Source of the DNA: Rhodovulum robiginosum | GTDB lineage: Bacteria > Pseudomonadota > Alphaproteobacteria > Rhodobacterales > Rhodobacteraceae | Length of the DNA stretch: 64,000 nucleotides | Assembly (NCBI RefSeq): GCF_003944755.1 | Contig: NZ_RWGU01000048.1 | Location: 62,001 to 126,000 of the forward strand | Reading direction: 5' to 3' | Notes under the pieces: generated by a model | Databases searched by the model: none | Told to the model about the DNA's origin: nothing | The model's input: only the letters and a program-made list of their open reading frames with translations | Translations under genes and position numbers: made by a program | Part shown: piece by piece, positions 18,374 through 28,094 of the stretch | How positions within the stretch are numbered: position 1 is the stretch's first letter | How the letters are laid out: the number at the start of each line of letters is the position of its first letter

Positions 18374-18472
18374 GGGGCGTGCTCCTGTGTCCTTCGGGGA
18401 ATAGCGGCCGGCGCGCGCCCTCTCAAGTGCTTTCCCTTGCGGCGCCGGGCCCGCCGCGTTAGCGTGCGCCGT

Positions 18473-18556
18473 ACCTCGGGGCGCCCTCGACAGGGCTGAG
18501 ACGCATCCATGCGGACCCGTTGAACCTGAACCGGTTAGAACCGGCGGAGGGAAGGT
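18473..18556 (+). promoter_or_regulatory. TPP riboswitch (THI element)
   Basis: All core elements of the thiamine pyrophosphate aptamer are present: CTCGGGGCGCCC at the 5' side, CTGAGA (18496-18501), a short P3 hairpin (CGCATCCATGCG), ACCCGTTGAACCTGAA, the P4/P5 arm CCGGTTAGAACCGGCG, and GGGAA closing. P1 pairs ACCT (18473-18476) with AGGT (18553-18556). About 40 bases later the thiB ribosome site GGAGG (18598-18602) can pair with CTCC near 18577, so TPP probably blocks translation. No terminator is seen, which fits Gram-negative TPP switches. Confidence 0.95.
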
Positions 18557-18608
18557 GACTGGACATTCTCCACCCCTATCCCGGCCGCCCCGTGTACGGA
18601 GGATGCCC

Positions 18609-19592
18609 ATGAAGACCCTGATCCTCGCCGCGGGAGCCCTCACTGCCAGCATGGCAGCGGCGGACACCCCCGTGCTGACGGTCTATGCGCCCGACTATTT
18701 CGCATCGGAATGGGGCCCTGGCCCCAAGATCGAAGAGATGTTCGAGGCGCGCTGCGGCGGCTGCGACCTTGTCTACCGCATCGGCGATCTGCTGCCGCGG
18801 CTGCTGCTGGAAGGCGCCCGGACCGAGGCCGATGTCGCCATCGGGCTGAACACCGATATTACGCTCAAGGCCCGTGCCTCGGGTCTGTTCGCACCGCACG
18901 GGCAGGACAACAACGCCCTGACCCTGCCGATCGAATGGACCGACGACATCTTTCTGCCTTTCAACTACGGCTACACGGCCTTCGTCTACGACAAGACCCG
19001 GCTCGCCGAGCCGCCCGCGAGTTTCGACGCGCTGCTCGACGCGCCCGACGAGTTGGCCCTGGTGATCCAGGACCCGCGCACCTCGATCTCGGGACTTGCG
19101 CTGCTCTTGTGGGTCAAGGCCGTCTATGGCGACGAGGCCGGGGCCGCGTGGGAAAAGCTGGCGCCCAAGGTGCTGACCGTGACCAAGGGCTGGTCGGAAT
19201 CCTACGGCATGTTCACCAGCGGCGAGGCCGACATGGTGCTCAGCTACACCACCTCGCCCGCCTACCACCTGATCGCCGAGGGCGACGACACCAAGGCCGC
19301 CGCGATCTTCCCCGAGGGGCACTATTTCATGGCCGAACTGGCCGCGAAAATCGCCCGAACCGACCAGCCCGAACTGGCCGACGCCTTCATCGGCTTTATC
19401 CTGTCGGACGCGTTCCAGGCGATGATCCCGACGGCGAACTGGGCCTACCCGGCGGTGATGCCCGAAGACGGGCTGCCCGAGGGCTTTGAAAGGCTGGGCG
19501 TGCCCGACCGCGCGATTTTCTTCGATGAGACCGAGGCCGCGACGCTGCGCGAGGTCGCGCTGGCCGAATGGCTGGCCGCGTTCGGCCGCTGA
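18609..19592 (+). CDS. thiB: Thiamine ABC transporter substrate-binding protein, copy 1
   Basis: A 327-residue periplasmic binding protein for thiamine and its phosphates, with a signal peptide (about residues 1-19, ending MAAADTP). Family features: [18 protein letters not shown] near the mature start, [37 protein letters not shown], and [11 protein letters not shown] followed by [19 protein letters not shown] 18609 lies six bases after GGAGG; an ATG at 18603 touches the ribosome site and a GTG at 18555 lies inside the riboswitch, so both are rejected. First gene under the TPP riboswitch. Confidence 0.93.
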   Translation: MKTLILAAGALTASMAAADTPVLTVYAPDYFASEWGPGPKIEEMFEARCGGCDLVYRIGDLLPRLLLEGARTEADVAIGLNTDITLKARASGLFAPHGQDNNALTLPIEWTDDIFLPFNYGYTAFVYDKTRLAEPPASFDALLDAPDELALVIQDPRTSISGLALLLWVKAVYGDEAGAAWEKLAPKVLTVTKGWSESYGMFTSGEADMVLSYTTSPAYHLIAEGDDTKAAAIFPEGHYFMAELAAKIARTDQPELADAFIGFILSDAFQAMIPTANWAYPAVMPEDGLPEGFERLGVPDRAIFFDETEAATLREVALAEWLAAFGR

Positions 19593-19607
19593 AACAGGGA
19601 GGACGAC

Positions 19608-20600
19608 ATGAGATTTCCGATGATCGCCGCGGCGGCGCTGGCCGCCGGCCCCGCGCCGGCCCAGACGCCGGTGCTGACCGTCTATACCTATGACAGCTTC
19701 GTCACCGAATGGGGGCCGGGCCCGCAGGTCGAGGCGGCGTTCGAAGATGTTTGCGGCTGCGACCTGCGCTTTCTGGCGATGGGCGACGGCGCGGCGCTGT
19801 TGGCGCGGCTCCAGCTCGAGGGGGCGCGCACCGAGGCCGATATCGTGATGGGGCTCGATACCAACCTGACCGCGCGGGCGGCCGACACCGGCCTCTTCGC
19901 ACGGCACGGGCGCGACGATGTCAAGCTGGACCTGCCCGTGGGCTGGGACGACGACATGTTCCTGCCCTATGACTGGGGTTATTTCGCCTTCGTCTACGAC
20001 AAGACGAAACTGGCCACCCCGCCCGGCAGCTTCCAAGAGCTGATCGCCGCGCCCGAGGATCTCAAGATCATCATCCAGGACCCGCGCTCTTCCACTCCGG
20101 GGCTGGGCCTGCTGCTGTGGGTGCAGGCGGCCTATGGCGAACGCGCCGGCGAGATCTGGCAGGGGCTCGCGCCGCATGTGCTGACCGTGACCAAGGGCTG
20201 GTCCGAGGCCTACGGGCTGTTTGTCGAGGGCGAGGCCGACATGGTGCTCAGCTACACCACCTCGCCCGCCTATCACCTGATCGCGGAGGGCGACGACACA
20301 AAGGCCGCGGCGCCCTTCGCCGAGGGGCATTACATGCAGATCGAGGTAGCCGGCCGCATCGCGTCGTCCGACCAGCCGGAACTCGCCGAACGGTTTCTCG
20401 ACTTCATGCTGACGGACGCGTTCCAGTCGGTCATTCCGACGACCAACTGGATGTACCCGGCCGTCACCCCCGAGGGCGGGCTTCCGCAGGGTTTCGAAAC
20501 GCTGATCTCGCCCGATGAGGCGTTGATCTACGCCGCGGGCGAGGCGGCCAAGGTGCGCGACGCGGCGCTTGAGACATGGCGCGCCGCGCTCGCCCGCTAG
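19608..20600 (+). CDS. thiB: Thiamine ABC transporter substrate-binding protein, copy 2 (tandem paralogue)
   Basis: A 330-residue paralogue of the preceding protein, 15 bases downstream with its own ribosome site (GGGAGG). It has a signal peptide ending about APAQTP, then [35 protein letters not shown] and TKGWSEAYGLF. A stretch of 28 residues starting GEADMVLSY is identical in both copies, and the DNA there (20230-20313) has only four mismatches to copy 1, far closer than the ends of the genes. This indicates tandem duplication with later gene conversion. The gene overlaps thiP by 25 bases. Confidence 0.92.
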   Translation: MRFPMIAAAALAAGPAPAQTPVLTVYTYDSFVTEWGPGPQVEAAFEDVCGCDLRFLAMGDGAALLARLQLEGARTEADIVMGLDTNLTARAADTGLFARHGRDDVKLDLPVGWDDDMFLPYDWGYFAFVYDKTKLATPPGSFQELIAAPEDLKIIIQDPRSSTPGLGLLLWVQAAYGERAGEIWQGLAPHVLTVTKGWSEAYGLFVEGEADMVLSYTTSPAYHLIAEGDDTKAAAPFAEGHYMQIEVAGRIASSDQPELAERFLDFMLTDAFQSVIPTTNWMYPAVTPEGGLPQGFETLISPDEALIYAAGEAAKVRDAALETWRAALAR

Positions 20601-22147
20601 GGCCCGCGGTCGCGGCCGGCGCCGCGGCGGCGGCTCTGGTTCTGGCACTGGCGCTTGTGCCGTTGGGCGCCGTGGCCTGGCGTGCCGAGGCCGGCGCCGG
20701 GCTGGGGCCGGCCGACTGGGCCGCGGTGCGCTTTACCCTGTGGCAGGCGTTCTTGTCGGCGGCACTGTCGTGCCTGCTGGCGGTGCCGGTGGCGCGCGCG
20801 CTGGCGCGCCGGAACTTTGCCGGCCGGGGCGTTCTGATCACGCTGTTGGGTGCGCCGTTCATCTTGCCGGTGATCGTGGCGGTGCTGGGCCTGCTGGCCG
20901 TCTACGGGCGCAGCGGGCTGATCTCCGACGCGCTGGGGCTGCTGGGCCTCGGACCCATCGACATTTACGGGCTGACCGGCGTGGTGCTGGCGCATGTGTT
21001 CTTCAACCTGCCGCTCGCCACGCGGCTGGTGCTGCAGGGCTGGCTGGCAATCCCGTCCGAACGGTTCCGGCTGGCCGCCTCGCTGGGCTTTGCGCCGTCC
21101 GACGTCGCCCGCGTTCTGGAACGTCCGATGCTGCGCGCCACCCTGCCGGGCGCCTTTTTGGTGATCTTCCTGATCTGCATGACCAGCTTTGCCGTGGCGC
21201 TGACGCTGGGCGGCGGCCCCCGCGCCACCACGGTCGAGCTGGCGATCTACCAGGCCTTCCGCTTCGAATTCGACCTTGGCCGCGCGGCGCTGCTGGCGCT
21301 GGTGCAGTTCGCGCTGTGCGCGGCGGCGGCGGTGCTGGCCTTTGCCGTGGCGCTGCCCACGGGGATGGGCGCCGGACTCGACCGTCCGGTCGCGCGGTGG
21401 GACGCGACCGGCCGTGCGCTGCGGCTGACCGACGCCGCCTGGCTGGCCTTCGCCGCGCTCTTTCTGATCCTGCCGCTCGGCATGGTGGTGGCCAAGGGCC
21501 TGCCGGGGATGGCCGGGCTGCCGGCCAGCGTCTTTGCCGCGGCGGCGCGCTCGGTGCTGGTGGCGCTGGGCTCGGCCGCGCTGACGCTGGCGCTGGCCCT
21601 GCCGCTGGCGCTGGCCGCGGTGCGGCTGGGCGGCGCTGGGGGCGCGGCGTTGCAGGCGGCGGGCACCCTTTCCATCGCAACCTCGCCGCTGGTCATCGGC
21701 ACGGGTCTTTTCATCCTGCTGTTCCCGGTGGCCGACCCGGTGGCGCTGGCCCTGCCCGTCACCGCGCTGGTCAATGCCGCGATGAGCCTGCCCTTTGCGC
21801 TTCGTGCCCTCGTCCCGGCGGTGGCCGAGGCCGAGGCGGGGTTCGGCCGGCTGGCCGACAGCCTGGGCGTGGCCGGCCGGTCGCGGCTGCGGCTGGTTCT
21901 GCTGCCCCGGCTGCGCCGGCCCGCCGGATTTGCCCTTGGGCTGTCGGCGGCGCTGTCGATGGGCGATCTCGGCGTCATCGCGCTTTTCGCCGACCCCAGC
22001 CAGGCCACGCTGCCGCTGCAGCTTTACCGGCTGATGGCCGCCTACCGAATGGAGGACGCCGCCGGCGCGGCGCTCTTGCTGCTGATCCTCAGCCTTGCCC
22101 TGTTCTGGGTGTTCGACAGGGGAGGGCGCGCCCATGCTGCGGCTTGA
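20576..22147 (+). CDS. thiP: Thiamine ABC transporter permease
   Basis: A 523-residue permease with about twelve hydrophobic helices in two homologous halves. Each half carries an EAA loop for ATPase contact: GWLAIPSERFRLAASLGFAP in the first and ADSLGVAGRSRLRLVLLP in the second. This double permease arrangement is standard for ThiP. It starts inside the end of the second thiB gene and ends 14 bases into thiQ, so the four genes are one coupled operon. Confidence 0.93.
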   Translation: MARRARPLGPAVAAGAAAAALVLALALVPLGAVAWRAEAGAGLGPADWAAVRFTLWQAFLSAALSCLLAVPVARALARRNFAGRGVLITLLGAPFILPVIVAVLGLLAVYGRSGLISDALGLLGLGPIDIYGLTGVVLAHVFFNLPLATRLVLQGWLAIPSERFRLAASLGFAPSDVARVLERPMLRATLPGAFLVIFLICMTSFAVALTLGGGPRATTVELAIYQAFRFEFDLGRAALLALVQFALCAAAAVLAFAVALPTGMGAGLDRPVARWDATGRALRLTDAAWLAFAALFLILPLGMVVAKGLPGMAGLPASVFAAAARSVLVALGSAALTLALALPLALAAVRLGGAGGAALQAAGTLSIATSPLVIGTGLFILLFPVADPVALALPVTALVNAAMSLPFALRALVPAVAEAEAGFGRLADSLGVAGRSRLRLVLLPRLRRPAGFALGLSAALSMGDLGVIALFADPSQATLPLQLYRLMAAYRMEDAAGAALLLLILSLALFWVFDRGGRAHAAA

Positions 22148-22826
22148 GGGCCTGATGCTTCAACAGGGCCGGTTTCGCCTGATCGCCGATTTCGGTGTCG
22201 AAGAGGGGCATATCGTGGCGTTGCTGGGCCCGTCAGGGGCGGGCAAGTCGACGCTTCTGGATGCGATTGCAGGGTTCTTGCCGCCCGCGCGGGGCCGCGT
22301 CCTGTGGCGCGGGCAGGATCTGGGGCCGCTGGCGCCCGGCGCGCGGCCCGTCTCGATGCTGTTTCAGGACAACAATCTCTTCCCCCATCTCAGCGTGGAG
22401 CAGAACGTCGGGCTGGGGCTGCGCCCCGACCTGCGCCTCGGCGCCGACGACCGCGCGGCCGTCGCGGCGGCGCTGGACCGGGTCGGGCTGGCGGGGTTCG
22501 AGACGCGCAAGCCCGCCGCGCTGTCGGGCGGGCAGCGCAGCCGCGTGGCGTTGGCGCGGATGCTGCTGCGCGGCCGTCCGCTCGTGCTGCTGGACGAGCC
22601 GTTCGCGGCGCTGGGCCCGGCGCTGAAACGCGAGATGCTGACCCTCGTGGCCGAGCTTGCGGGCGAGACGCGGGCGACGGTGCTGATGGTCACGCACGAT
22701 CCCGCCGATGCCCGCGCCGTGGCCGACCAGGCGGTGCTGGTGGCCGACGGCCGGGCCGAGGCGCCGCGCCCCACCGAAGCGATCTTTGCCGACCCGCCGC
22801 CAGCCCTGCGCGCCTACCTGGGCTGA
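22134..22826 (+). CDS. thiQ: Thiamine ABC transporter ATP-binding protein
   Basis: A 230-residue ATPase with Walker A GPSGAGKST (near residue 31), Q-loop SMLFQDNNLFPHLSV, signature LSGGQRSRVALARM (near 129) and Walker B LVLLDEPFAAL (near 149). The start ATG 22134 follows GGGGAGGG and overlaps the thiP end. A perfect hairpin terminator lies 9 bases after the stop. Energises uptake of thiamine, thiamine phosphate and TPP. Confidence 0.94.
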   Translation: MLRLEGLMLQQGRFRLIADFGVEEGHIVALLGPSGAGKSTLLDAIAGFLPPARGRVLWRGQDLGPLAPGARPVSMLFQDNNLFPHLSVEQNVGLGLRPDLRLGADDRAAVAAALDRVGLAGFETRKPAALSGGQRSRVALARMLLRGRPLVLLDEPFAALGPALKREMLTLVAELAGETRATVLMVTHDPADARAVADQAVLVADGRAEAPRPTEAIFADPPPALRAYLG

Positions 22827-22834
22827 CAAACGAA

Positions 22835-22858
22835 AAACGCGCCCCGTAGGGCGCGTTT
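22835..22858. terminator. Bidirectional hairpin terminator between thiQ and petC
   Basis: A perfect 10-base stem, AAACGCGCCC / GGGCGCGTTT, with a 4-base loop CGTA. It lies between the convergent stops of thiQ and petC, with A-rich sequence on one side and T-rich on the other arm. It is suited to ending transcription from both operons. Confidence 0.8.
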
Positions 22859-22885
22859 CACTGGTCTGGGCGCAAGGGGCCCCGA

Positions 22886-23677
22886 TCAGATTTCTTTCTT
22901 CTTCTTGTAAGGCGCCCAGAGCCGCTTGTTGGTCAGGTACAGCAGCACGGTCAGCACGGTGAGGAAGATCACCGAGACGAAACCGGCCTGCTTGCGCGCC
23001 ATCATCTTGGGCTCGGCCGTCCACATCAGGAAGGCCGAAACGTCCTTGGCCTGCTGCACCGGGGTTGCCTCGGTGCCGTCGGCATAGACCACGTCATCGC
23101 CGTAAAACTGCGGCGGCATCGCGCTCCAGCCGCCGGGAAAGACGTCGTTCGCGTAGTAGATGGTGCCCGCTTCTTCCTTGGTCTCTTCGGAGAAGCCGGT
23201 CAGGTAGGACGCGATGTATTCCGGCCCGCCGATGCCGCGGAAGAACTGGTTCAGACCCAGGCCCGACGGCCCGTGGAAGCCCGCGCGCGCCTTGGCGATC
23301 ACGCTGAGGTCGGGCGCCCCGGGATAGGTGCCGGCCGGGAAATGGTCGACCGGCTTGGCGGGGCGATAATCCTCCAGCTCGGGATCGTAGATCTCGAACT
23401 GGGCGGTGTATTCGCGCATCGCCGCGTCGCTCAGGCTGGGCCCGCCGGGATCGGCGAGCGTGCGGAAGGGCACCAGTTCCAGCCCGTGGCAGACCGAGCA
23501 GATCTCGGTGTAGACCTGCAGGCCGCGCTGAAGCTGGGCCTGGTCGTACTTGCCGAACGGTCCTTCGAACGGGAACTGGTAGTCGGTCACGTGCCCGCCT
23601 TCCGCGGCCATGGCGCTGCCAGCGCCAAAGCTGAGGGTCAGGGCCGCGGCGGCGGCGATGGTGAGTTTCTTGAACAT
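22886..23677 (-). CDS. petC: Cytochrome c1 of the bc1 complex
   Basis: A 263-residue membrane-anchored c-type cytochrome that passes electrons from the Rieske protein to cytochrome c. It has a signal peptide (residues 1-25, ending GSAMAAEGG), a heme-binding motif CSVCH near residue 58, and a methionine ligand expected in a later segment ([15 protein letters not shown]). A C-terminal helix ([21 protein letters not shown]) anchors it. ATG 23677 has AAGGAACGAGAC upstream. Last gene of petABC. Confidence 0.95.
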   Translation of the reverse strand: MFKKLTIAAAAALTLSFGAGSAMAAEGGHVTDYQFPFEGPFGKYDQAQLQRGLQVYTEICSVCHGLELVPFRTLADPGGPSLSDAAMREYTAQFEIYDPELEDYRPAKPVDHFPAGTYPGAPDLSVIAKARAGFHGPSGLGLNQFFRGIGGPEYIASYLTGFSEETKEEAGTIYYANDVFPGGWSAMPPQFYGDDVVYADGTEATPVQQAKDVSAFLMWTAEPKMMARKQAGFVSVIFLTVLTVLLYLTNKRLWAPYKKKKEI

Positions 23678-23694
23678 CTGTCTCGTTCCTTCTC

Positions 23695-25038
23695 TCACTC
23701 GGCCGGGCTCGTCTGCGCCGAACCGGCTTTCGGCTTGCCGCCGTAATGCGCGTTGAAATCTTCCTCGATCGTTTCGGGCTGCGGCAGCGGTTTTTCAAGC
23801 GCGCCGAGCGCCGGCAGGATCAGCAGGAAGTAGGCGAACCAGTAGGCCGACCCGATCAGCGCGACGGTGGTGTAGATGCCTTCTGCCGGCATCGCCCCCG
23901 CCCACATCAGCACGAAGAAGTCGACCACGAGGCCCCAGAACGCCCATTTGAACATCGGGCGATAGCGGCCCGAGCGCACCGTCGAGGTATCCAGCCACGG
24001 CGTCAGAGCCAGCACGATGATCGAACCGAACATCGCCAGCACGCCGAAGAACTTGGCATCCACCACGCCGAGGGTCAGCCAGTCGGTCAGCATCACCGCC
24101 CAGACTTCGCCGTCGAAGGCGCGCAGGATGGCGTAGAACGGCAGGAAGTACCATTCGGGCACGATGTGGGTCGGCGTCACCATCGGGTTGGCCGGGATGT
24201 AGTTGTCGGGGTGGCCCAGGTAGTTGGGCATGAAGCCCACGATCGCGAAGAACACGATCATCACGATGCCCAGCGCGAACAGGTCCTTGATGACGAAGTA
24301 GGGCCAGAACGGCAGGGTGTCGCGCTTGACCTCTTCCTTCGACCCGCGGCGCACCTCGACCCCGGTGGGGTTGTTGTTGCCGGTGGTGTGGAAGGCCCAG
24401 ACATGCACGATCGAGAGCCCGAGGATCACGAAGGGCACAAGGTAGTGCAGCGAGAAGAACCGGTTGAGCGTCGCGTTGCCCACGGCGGGCCCGCCCAGCA
24501 GCCAGGTCTGGATCGGCTCGCCGACCCACGGGATCGCACCGAACAGGCCGGTGATGACCGTGGCGCCCCAGAACGACATCTGCCCCCAGGGCAGCACGTA
24601 GCCCATGAACGCGGTCGCCATCATCGCCAGGTAGATCAGGATACCGATGATCCAGGTCACCTCGCGCGGGGTCTTGTAAGAGCCGTAGTAGAGCCCGCGG
24701 AAGATATGCAAATACACCGCAACGAAGAACAGCGACCCGCCGTTCGAGTGCAGGTAGCGCAGGAAGTGCCCGCCGTTCACGTTGCGCATGATATGTTCGA
24801 CCGACTGAAAGGCCATGTCGACATGCGGCGTGTAATGCATCGCCAGCACGATGCCGGTGACGATCTGCAGCATCAGCGCGAAGAACAGCACGATCCCCCA
24901 GATCCACATCCAGTTGAGGTTCTTGGGGGTGGGAATCATGATCGTGTCGTAGATCAGGCCGACGATCGGCAGACGCCGATGCAGCCACTTCTCAGAGCCG
25001 GTCTTCGGCTCGTAGTGATCGTGAGGAATACCGGACAT
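23695..25038 (-). CDS. petB: Cytochrome b of the bc1 complex
   Basis: A 447-residue inner-membrane protein with eight or nine helices that binds two b hemes and forms both quinone sites. Family motifs: [50 protein letters not shown] and [17 protein letters not shown], including the PEWY motif of the Qo site. The C-terminal extension with many Pro/Glu is normal in alphaproteobacteria. Middle gene of petABC. Confidence 0.96.
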   Translation of the reverse strand: MSGIPHDHYEPKTGSEKWLHRRLPIVGLIYDTIMIPTPKNLNWMWIWGIVLFFALMLQIVTGIVLAMHYTPHVDMAFQSVEHIMRNVNGGHFLRYLHSNGGSLFFVAVYLHIFRGLYYGSYKTPREVTWIIGILIYLAMMATAFMGYVLPWGQMSFWGATVITGLFGAIPWVGEPIQTWLLGGPAVGNATLNRFFSLHYLVPFVILGLSIVHVWAFHTTGNNNPTGVEVRRGSKEEVKRDTLPFWPYFVIKDLFALGIVMIVFFAIVGFMPNYLGHPDNYIPANPMVTPTHIVPEWYFLPFYAILRAFDGEVWAVMLTDWLTLGVVDAKFFGVLAMFGSIIVLALTPWLDTSTVRSGRYRPMFKWAFWGLVVDFFVLMWAGAMPAEGIYTTVALIGSAYWFAYFLLILPALGALEKPLPQPETIEEDFNAHYGGKPKAGSAQTSPAE

Positions 25039-25049
25039 CGGGTGCTCCC

Positions 25050-25607
25050 TTAACCGAGTTGGATGGTCGTCTCGTCCACGAAGGACGCGACCGGGATGTG
25101 GAGGTTTTCAGGCGCGGGACCCTTGTGGATGCGACCTGCCGAATCGTAGTGCGAACCATGGCAGGGGCAGAACCACCCGCCAAAATCACCCGACTGGTTG
25201 CCGATCGGAACGCAGCCCAGATGGGTGCAGACGCCGATCATGACCAGCCATGTACCCGCGTCGTCCAGCGTCCGGTTGGCATCGGTCGCGGGGCCGGGCT
25301 TGTTGGGGTTGCGCGAGTCGGGGTCGCGCAGTTGGTCGACGTCCCAGTCGCGCGCCAGCTCGATGTCTTCGGGCGTGCGCTTGCGGATGAACACGGGCTT
25401 GCCGAGGAACTTAACCGTAAGCTGCTGGCCTTCGACCACCGAGGCCACGTCCACCCGGATCGAACTCAACGCCTGAACGTCCGCCGAGGGGTTCATCTGG
25501 TCCACCAGGGGCCAGACCATCGCCCCAGCCGTCACCGCACCAGCCCCCGCAGTGGCGTAGTAAAGGAAATCGCGGCGGGAGCTGTCGTGATCTTCTGCGT
25601 GCGACAC
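25050..25607 (-). CDS. petA: Rieske iron-sulfur subunit of the bc1 complex
   Basis: A 185-residue Tat-exported protein with a [2Fe-2S] cluster. The N-terminus holds [19 protein letters not shown], a twin-arginine signal that stays as a membrane anchor. The cluster motifs are CTHLGCVPI and CPCHGSHYD near residues 132 and 152. The GTG start at 25607 is supported by AAGGAG seven bases upstream; the frame is open further upstream without support. First gene of petABC. Confidence 0.95.
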   Translation of the reverse strand: MSHAEDHDSSRRDFLYYATAGAGAVTAGAMVWPLVDQMNPSADVQALSSIRVDVASVVEGQQLTVKFLGKPVFIRKRTPEDIELARDWDVDQLRDPDSRNPNKPGPATDANRTLDDAGTWLVMIGVCTHLGCVPIGNQSGDFGGWFCPCHGSHYDSAGRIHKGPAPENLHIPVASFVDETTIQLG

Positions 25608-25872
25608 GAGAATTCTCCTTTGCATGACCGTCGGTACGGTCGCTTCGTCAAAAAACGGGCCGGGGTGCTCCCGCGGCCTCTTGCGCGAGTTAACTAGACC
25701 TCGCAACGACTTGCGTCCAGCGGACATACCCGCGCAGGATGCCCGCCAGCCAGATATAGCACCCGGTCGACAGTGGTATACCCGTGACCTTCTGATGCAA
25801 CTACAAAAAATTGTATCTGGACAGGAAATTTGGGAATACCTGAGGTGGAACAAAACCGCATTGGATCGATCC

Positions 25873-26523
25873 ATGACACGTCTTTTTCACGCCCTTTTGA
25901 TGCTTCCTCTTCTGGCCCTTCCCGCCGCCGCGCAAATCGAGCTCAGCGTCTATACCGGCTACCAGACCGCGCCGCACAGTGACGTGTCGGGCAGCGATCC
26001 CGGCGGAGTGGGCGATTTCGATTTCAACGCCGAATGGAAGGGCAAATCGTTCGACATTCCGCCCTACTACGGCATCCGCGCCACCTGGTGGCGGACCGAG
26101 CGTTTCGGCCTCGGGCTCGAATTCAACCACGCCAAGGTCTATGCCAGCGACGATACGCTGGCCGATAACGGGTTCGACCGGCTCGAGTTGACCGACGGGC
26201 ACAACCTCGTGACGCTCAACGCCTTCTACCGCTGGCCCCAGCCCGACCGGCGCTGGACGCCCTATGTGGGGGGCGGTCTCGGCGTGGCGATTCCCCATGC
26301 CGACGTGATGACCGCGGGTGGCAAGACCTTCGAATACCAGCTGACCGGCGCCGCGGTGGTCTGGATTGCCGGGCTCAGCTACGAGTTGAATGAAGAATGG
26401 GCGATTTTCGGTGAATACAAGGGCAGCTACAGCCAGAACGATATCGACCTAGACAACGGCGGGTCGATGGACGCCAACATCGTCACCAACGCTCTGAATA
26501 TCGGCATCAGCTACCGATTCTGA
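25873..26523 (+). CDS. Outer-membrane beta-barrel protein
   Basis: A 216-residue protein with a signal peptide ([21 protein letters not shown]) and alternating strands rich in aromatic residues, ending GISYRF with the C-terminal Phe typical of barrel assembly. Family features include [37 protein letters not shown] and [20 protein letters not shown], as in small eight-strand OmpW/Lpp-like barrels. The start ATG 25873 is preceded by AT-rich promoter sequence shared with the divergent petABC. Precise function unknown. Confidence 0.82.
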   Translation: MTRLFHALLMLPLLALPAAAQIELSVYTGYQTAPHSDVSGSDPGGVGDFDFNAEWKGKSFDIPPYYGIRATWWRTERFGLGLEFNHAKVYASDDTLADNGFDRLELTDGHNLVTLNAFYRWPQPDRRWTPYVGGGLGVAIPHADVMTAGGKTFEYQLTGAAVVWIAGLSYELNEEWAIFGEYKGSYSQNDIDLDNGGSMDANIVTNALNIGISYRF

Positions 26524-26526
26524 CGC

Positions 26527-27132
26527 TCAGGCCGGGGTCGTCGCCACCATCGACGGGCGCTGCACGAAATCGGCGTACCAAGAGGCCAGCCGGTCATGCC
26601 CGGTGCGCCAGTCCCGCGTGCCATGGCGAAAGTCGAGATAGCCCAGCGCACAGCCCAGCGCGATCTGGCCGATATCGACGGGACCCGCCAGATAGGCCAT
26701 CCAGCGCCCGTCCAGCGTTGCGAGGCTGCGGGAAATCTTGTCCCACTGGGCCTCGACCCAATCGGGGGAGCGTTTCGATTCGGGGCGCGAGCGGGTCTCG
26801 TAGATCATCAGCACCGCGGCATCCATCATGCCGTCGGCGGTCGCCTCCAGCGTCAGCGCCTCCCACAGGCGCGGGGCGGACGGGTAAAGCCGCCCGCCGG
26901 CCCGGTCGTCGAGAAAGCGGCAGATGACCCGGCTGTCATAAAGCGCGGGTCCGTCGGGGCGGATCAGCGACGGGATCTTGCCCAAAGGGTTGTGCGCCAA
27001 CGGCATTGCCGAGCATTCGGTCGGATGGCCAGCGACGGGTATCGGCTCGACATCGGCCTCTTGGCCGGTTTCGCGCAGGACGACCTTGACCTTTCGGCAG
27101 AAGGGCGAGGCCGGATTGTCGAAAAGCTGCAT
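26527..27132 (-). CDS. Glutathione S-transferase family protein
   Basis: A 201-residue GST. The N-terminal thioredoxin-like domain has FDNPASPFCRKVKVVLRETG with a Cys near residue 12, and the substrate-proline strand LGKIPSLIRPDGPALYDSRVICRFLD. The helical C-terminal domain ends with DYRHGTRDWR-like FRHGTRDWRTGHDRLASWY. ATG 27132 overlaps the upstream stop (TGATG), so it is coupled to the 96-residue protein upstream. Substrate unknown. Confidence 0.88.
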   Translation of the reverse strand: MQLFDNPASPFCRKVKVVLRETGQEADVEPIPVAGHPTECSAMPLAHNPLGKIPSLIRPDGPALYDSRVICRFLDDRAGGRLYPSAPRLWEALTLEATADGMMDAAVLMIYETRSRPESKRSPDWVEAQWDKISRSLATLDGRWMAYLAGPVDIGQIALGCALGYLDFRHGTRDWRTGHDRLASWYADFVQRPSMVATTPA

Positions 27133-27422
27133 CACACGCGGCGGATACGCAGCCGGCCCAGGGCGCTCGCGTCGATCTCGACGCCGGGGCCGTTATGGCC
27201 GACGCGGATGGTCCGCTTCAGGCGTGCAGTGCCGTTCATCTGCTCGTCGTCGCGGCGGAATTGCATACCCTCATGCACATCGTCCATCGCGTCTTCGGCG
27301 CGCTGGTCGCGCGGTGCGGGCTCCATGCTGCGGCTGATCGCATAGGTTGCCAGCGCGATGGCGCCGTAGCGGACGCCGACACGCAGGGCCACACCGGCAA
27401 TCGGGGCGATGGGCAAAGGCAT
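27132..27422 (-). CDS. Conserved hypothetical 96-residue protein
   Basis: A small protein with a hydrophobic N-terminal half (residues 3-30, VGVRYGAIALATYAIS) and a charged C-terminal half with an RDQRAEDAMDDVHEGM segment and a strand-rich tail (IRVGHNGPGVEIDASALGRLRI). AAGGAG precedes the ATG. It is coupled to the GST gene. I cannot assign a function. Confidence 0.75.
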   Translation of the reverse strand: MPLPIAPIAGVALRVGVRYGAIALATYAISRSMEPAPRDQRAEDAMDDVHEGMQFRRDDEQMNGTARLKRTIRVGHNGPGVEIDASALGRLRIRRV

Positions 27423-27479
27423 GGGATCACTCCTTGATCGGTTGACTTAAGAATAGGCAATGCCGGCGGGTCTGTCCAT

Positions 27480-28091
27480 TCACGTGTCGGACAGGGCCCG
27501 CATCAGGTCGGCAAGCATCCGTGCCTCCGGCCCGGCAAGGTCCAGCCCCGCAGCCGCGCCCAGCCGGGCGGCGGGGGGCTTGTTCTGGCTCAGTTTCCAG
27601 GTGCCGTCGACATCCGCGACCCGCATCCGGCAGGGCACGATCGCGCGCATCAGCCGCTCCATCGCCGCCTCGGGCATCTTGGCGGTGGTCCAGGGCGGCT
27701 TGGGCGCGAGCCCTGCCTCGAACAGCGCCGATTGCCGGTCGAGCAGGTCGCGCAGCGTATCGGGCGGCGCGGCCTCCAGCGTGCCGCGCAGATGCACGGC
27801 GACGTAATTCCATGTCGGCACCTGGTCGGGCACGCCGTACCAATCGGGCGAGATATACCCATCGGGCCCCGCAACCGCCATCAGCGCGGGCGCGGGCAGG
27901 GACCGGGCCAGCGGCGTGGAACGCACCAGATGGGTTTCCAGAAGCGTGCCATCCTCGGACAAGAGAAACGGCACATGGCTGGCAAGCGGGCCGTCGGCCC
28001 CGTTCACCGTCAGAACGCCAAAACCGCGCGCCCGGGCGAAGGCCACGTTCCTGTCGTGGGGTTCGCTGCGAAAGGCGCGGTTGGGATGCAT
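27480..28091 (-). CDS. FMN-binding PaiB-family protein
   Basis: A 203-residue protein of the PaiB (FMN-binding split barrel) family, remembered as a negative regulator in Bacillus. Motifs: MHPNRAFR, GFGVLTVNGADGPLASHVPF, VRSTPLARSL, WYGVPDQVPTWNYVAVHLRG and AGLAPKPPWTTAKMP. The FMN barrel occupies about residues 20-150. It sits three bases downstream of mtaB on the same strand. Whether it binds DNA here is unknown; a flavin-dependent role is equally possible. Confidence 0.88.
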   Translation of the reverse strand: MHPNRAFRSEPHDRNVAFARARGFGVLTVNGADGPLASHVPFLLSEDGTLLETHLVRSTPLARSLPAPALMAVAGPDGYISPDWYGVPDQVPTWNYVAVHLRGTLEAAPPDTLRDLLDRQSALFEAGLAPKPPWTTAKMPEAAMERLMRAIVPCRMRVADVDGTWKLSQNKPPAARLGAAAGLDLAGPEARMLADLMRALSDT

Positions 28092-28094
28092 CGC

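Noticed and set aside
18555-18611. GTG 18555 or ATG 18603 as thiB start
   Set aside because: The first lies inside the TPP aptamer; the second abuts the ribosome site. ATG 18609 has correct spacing.
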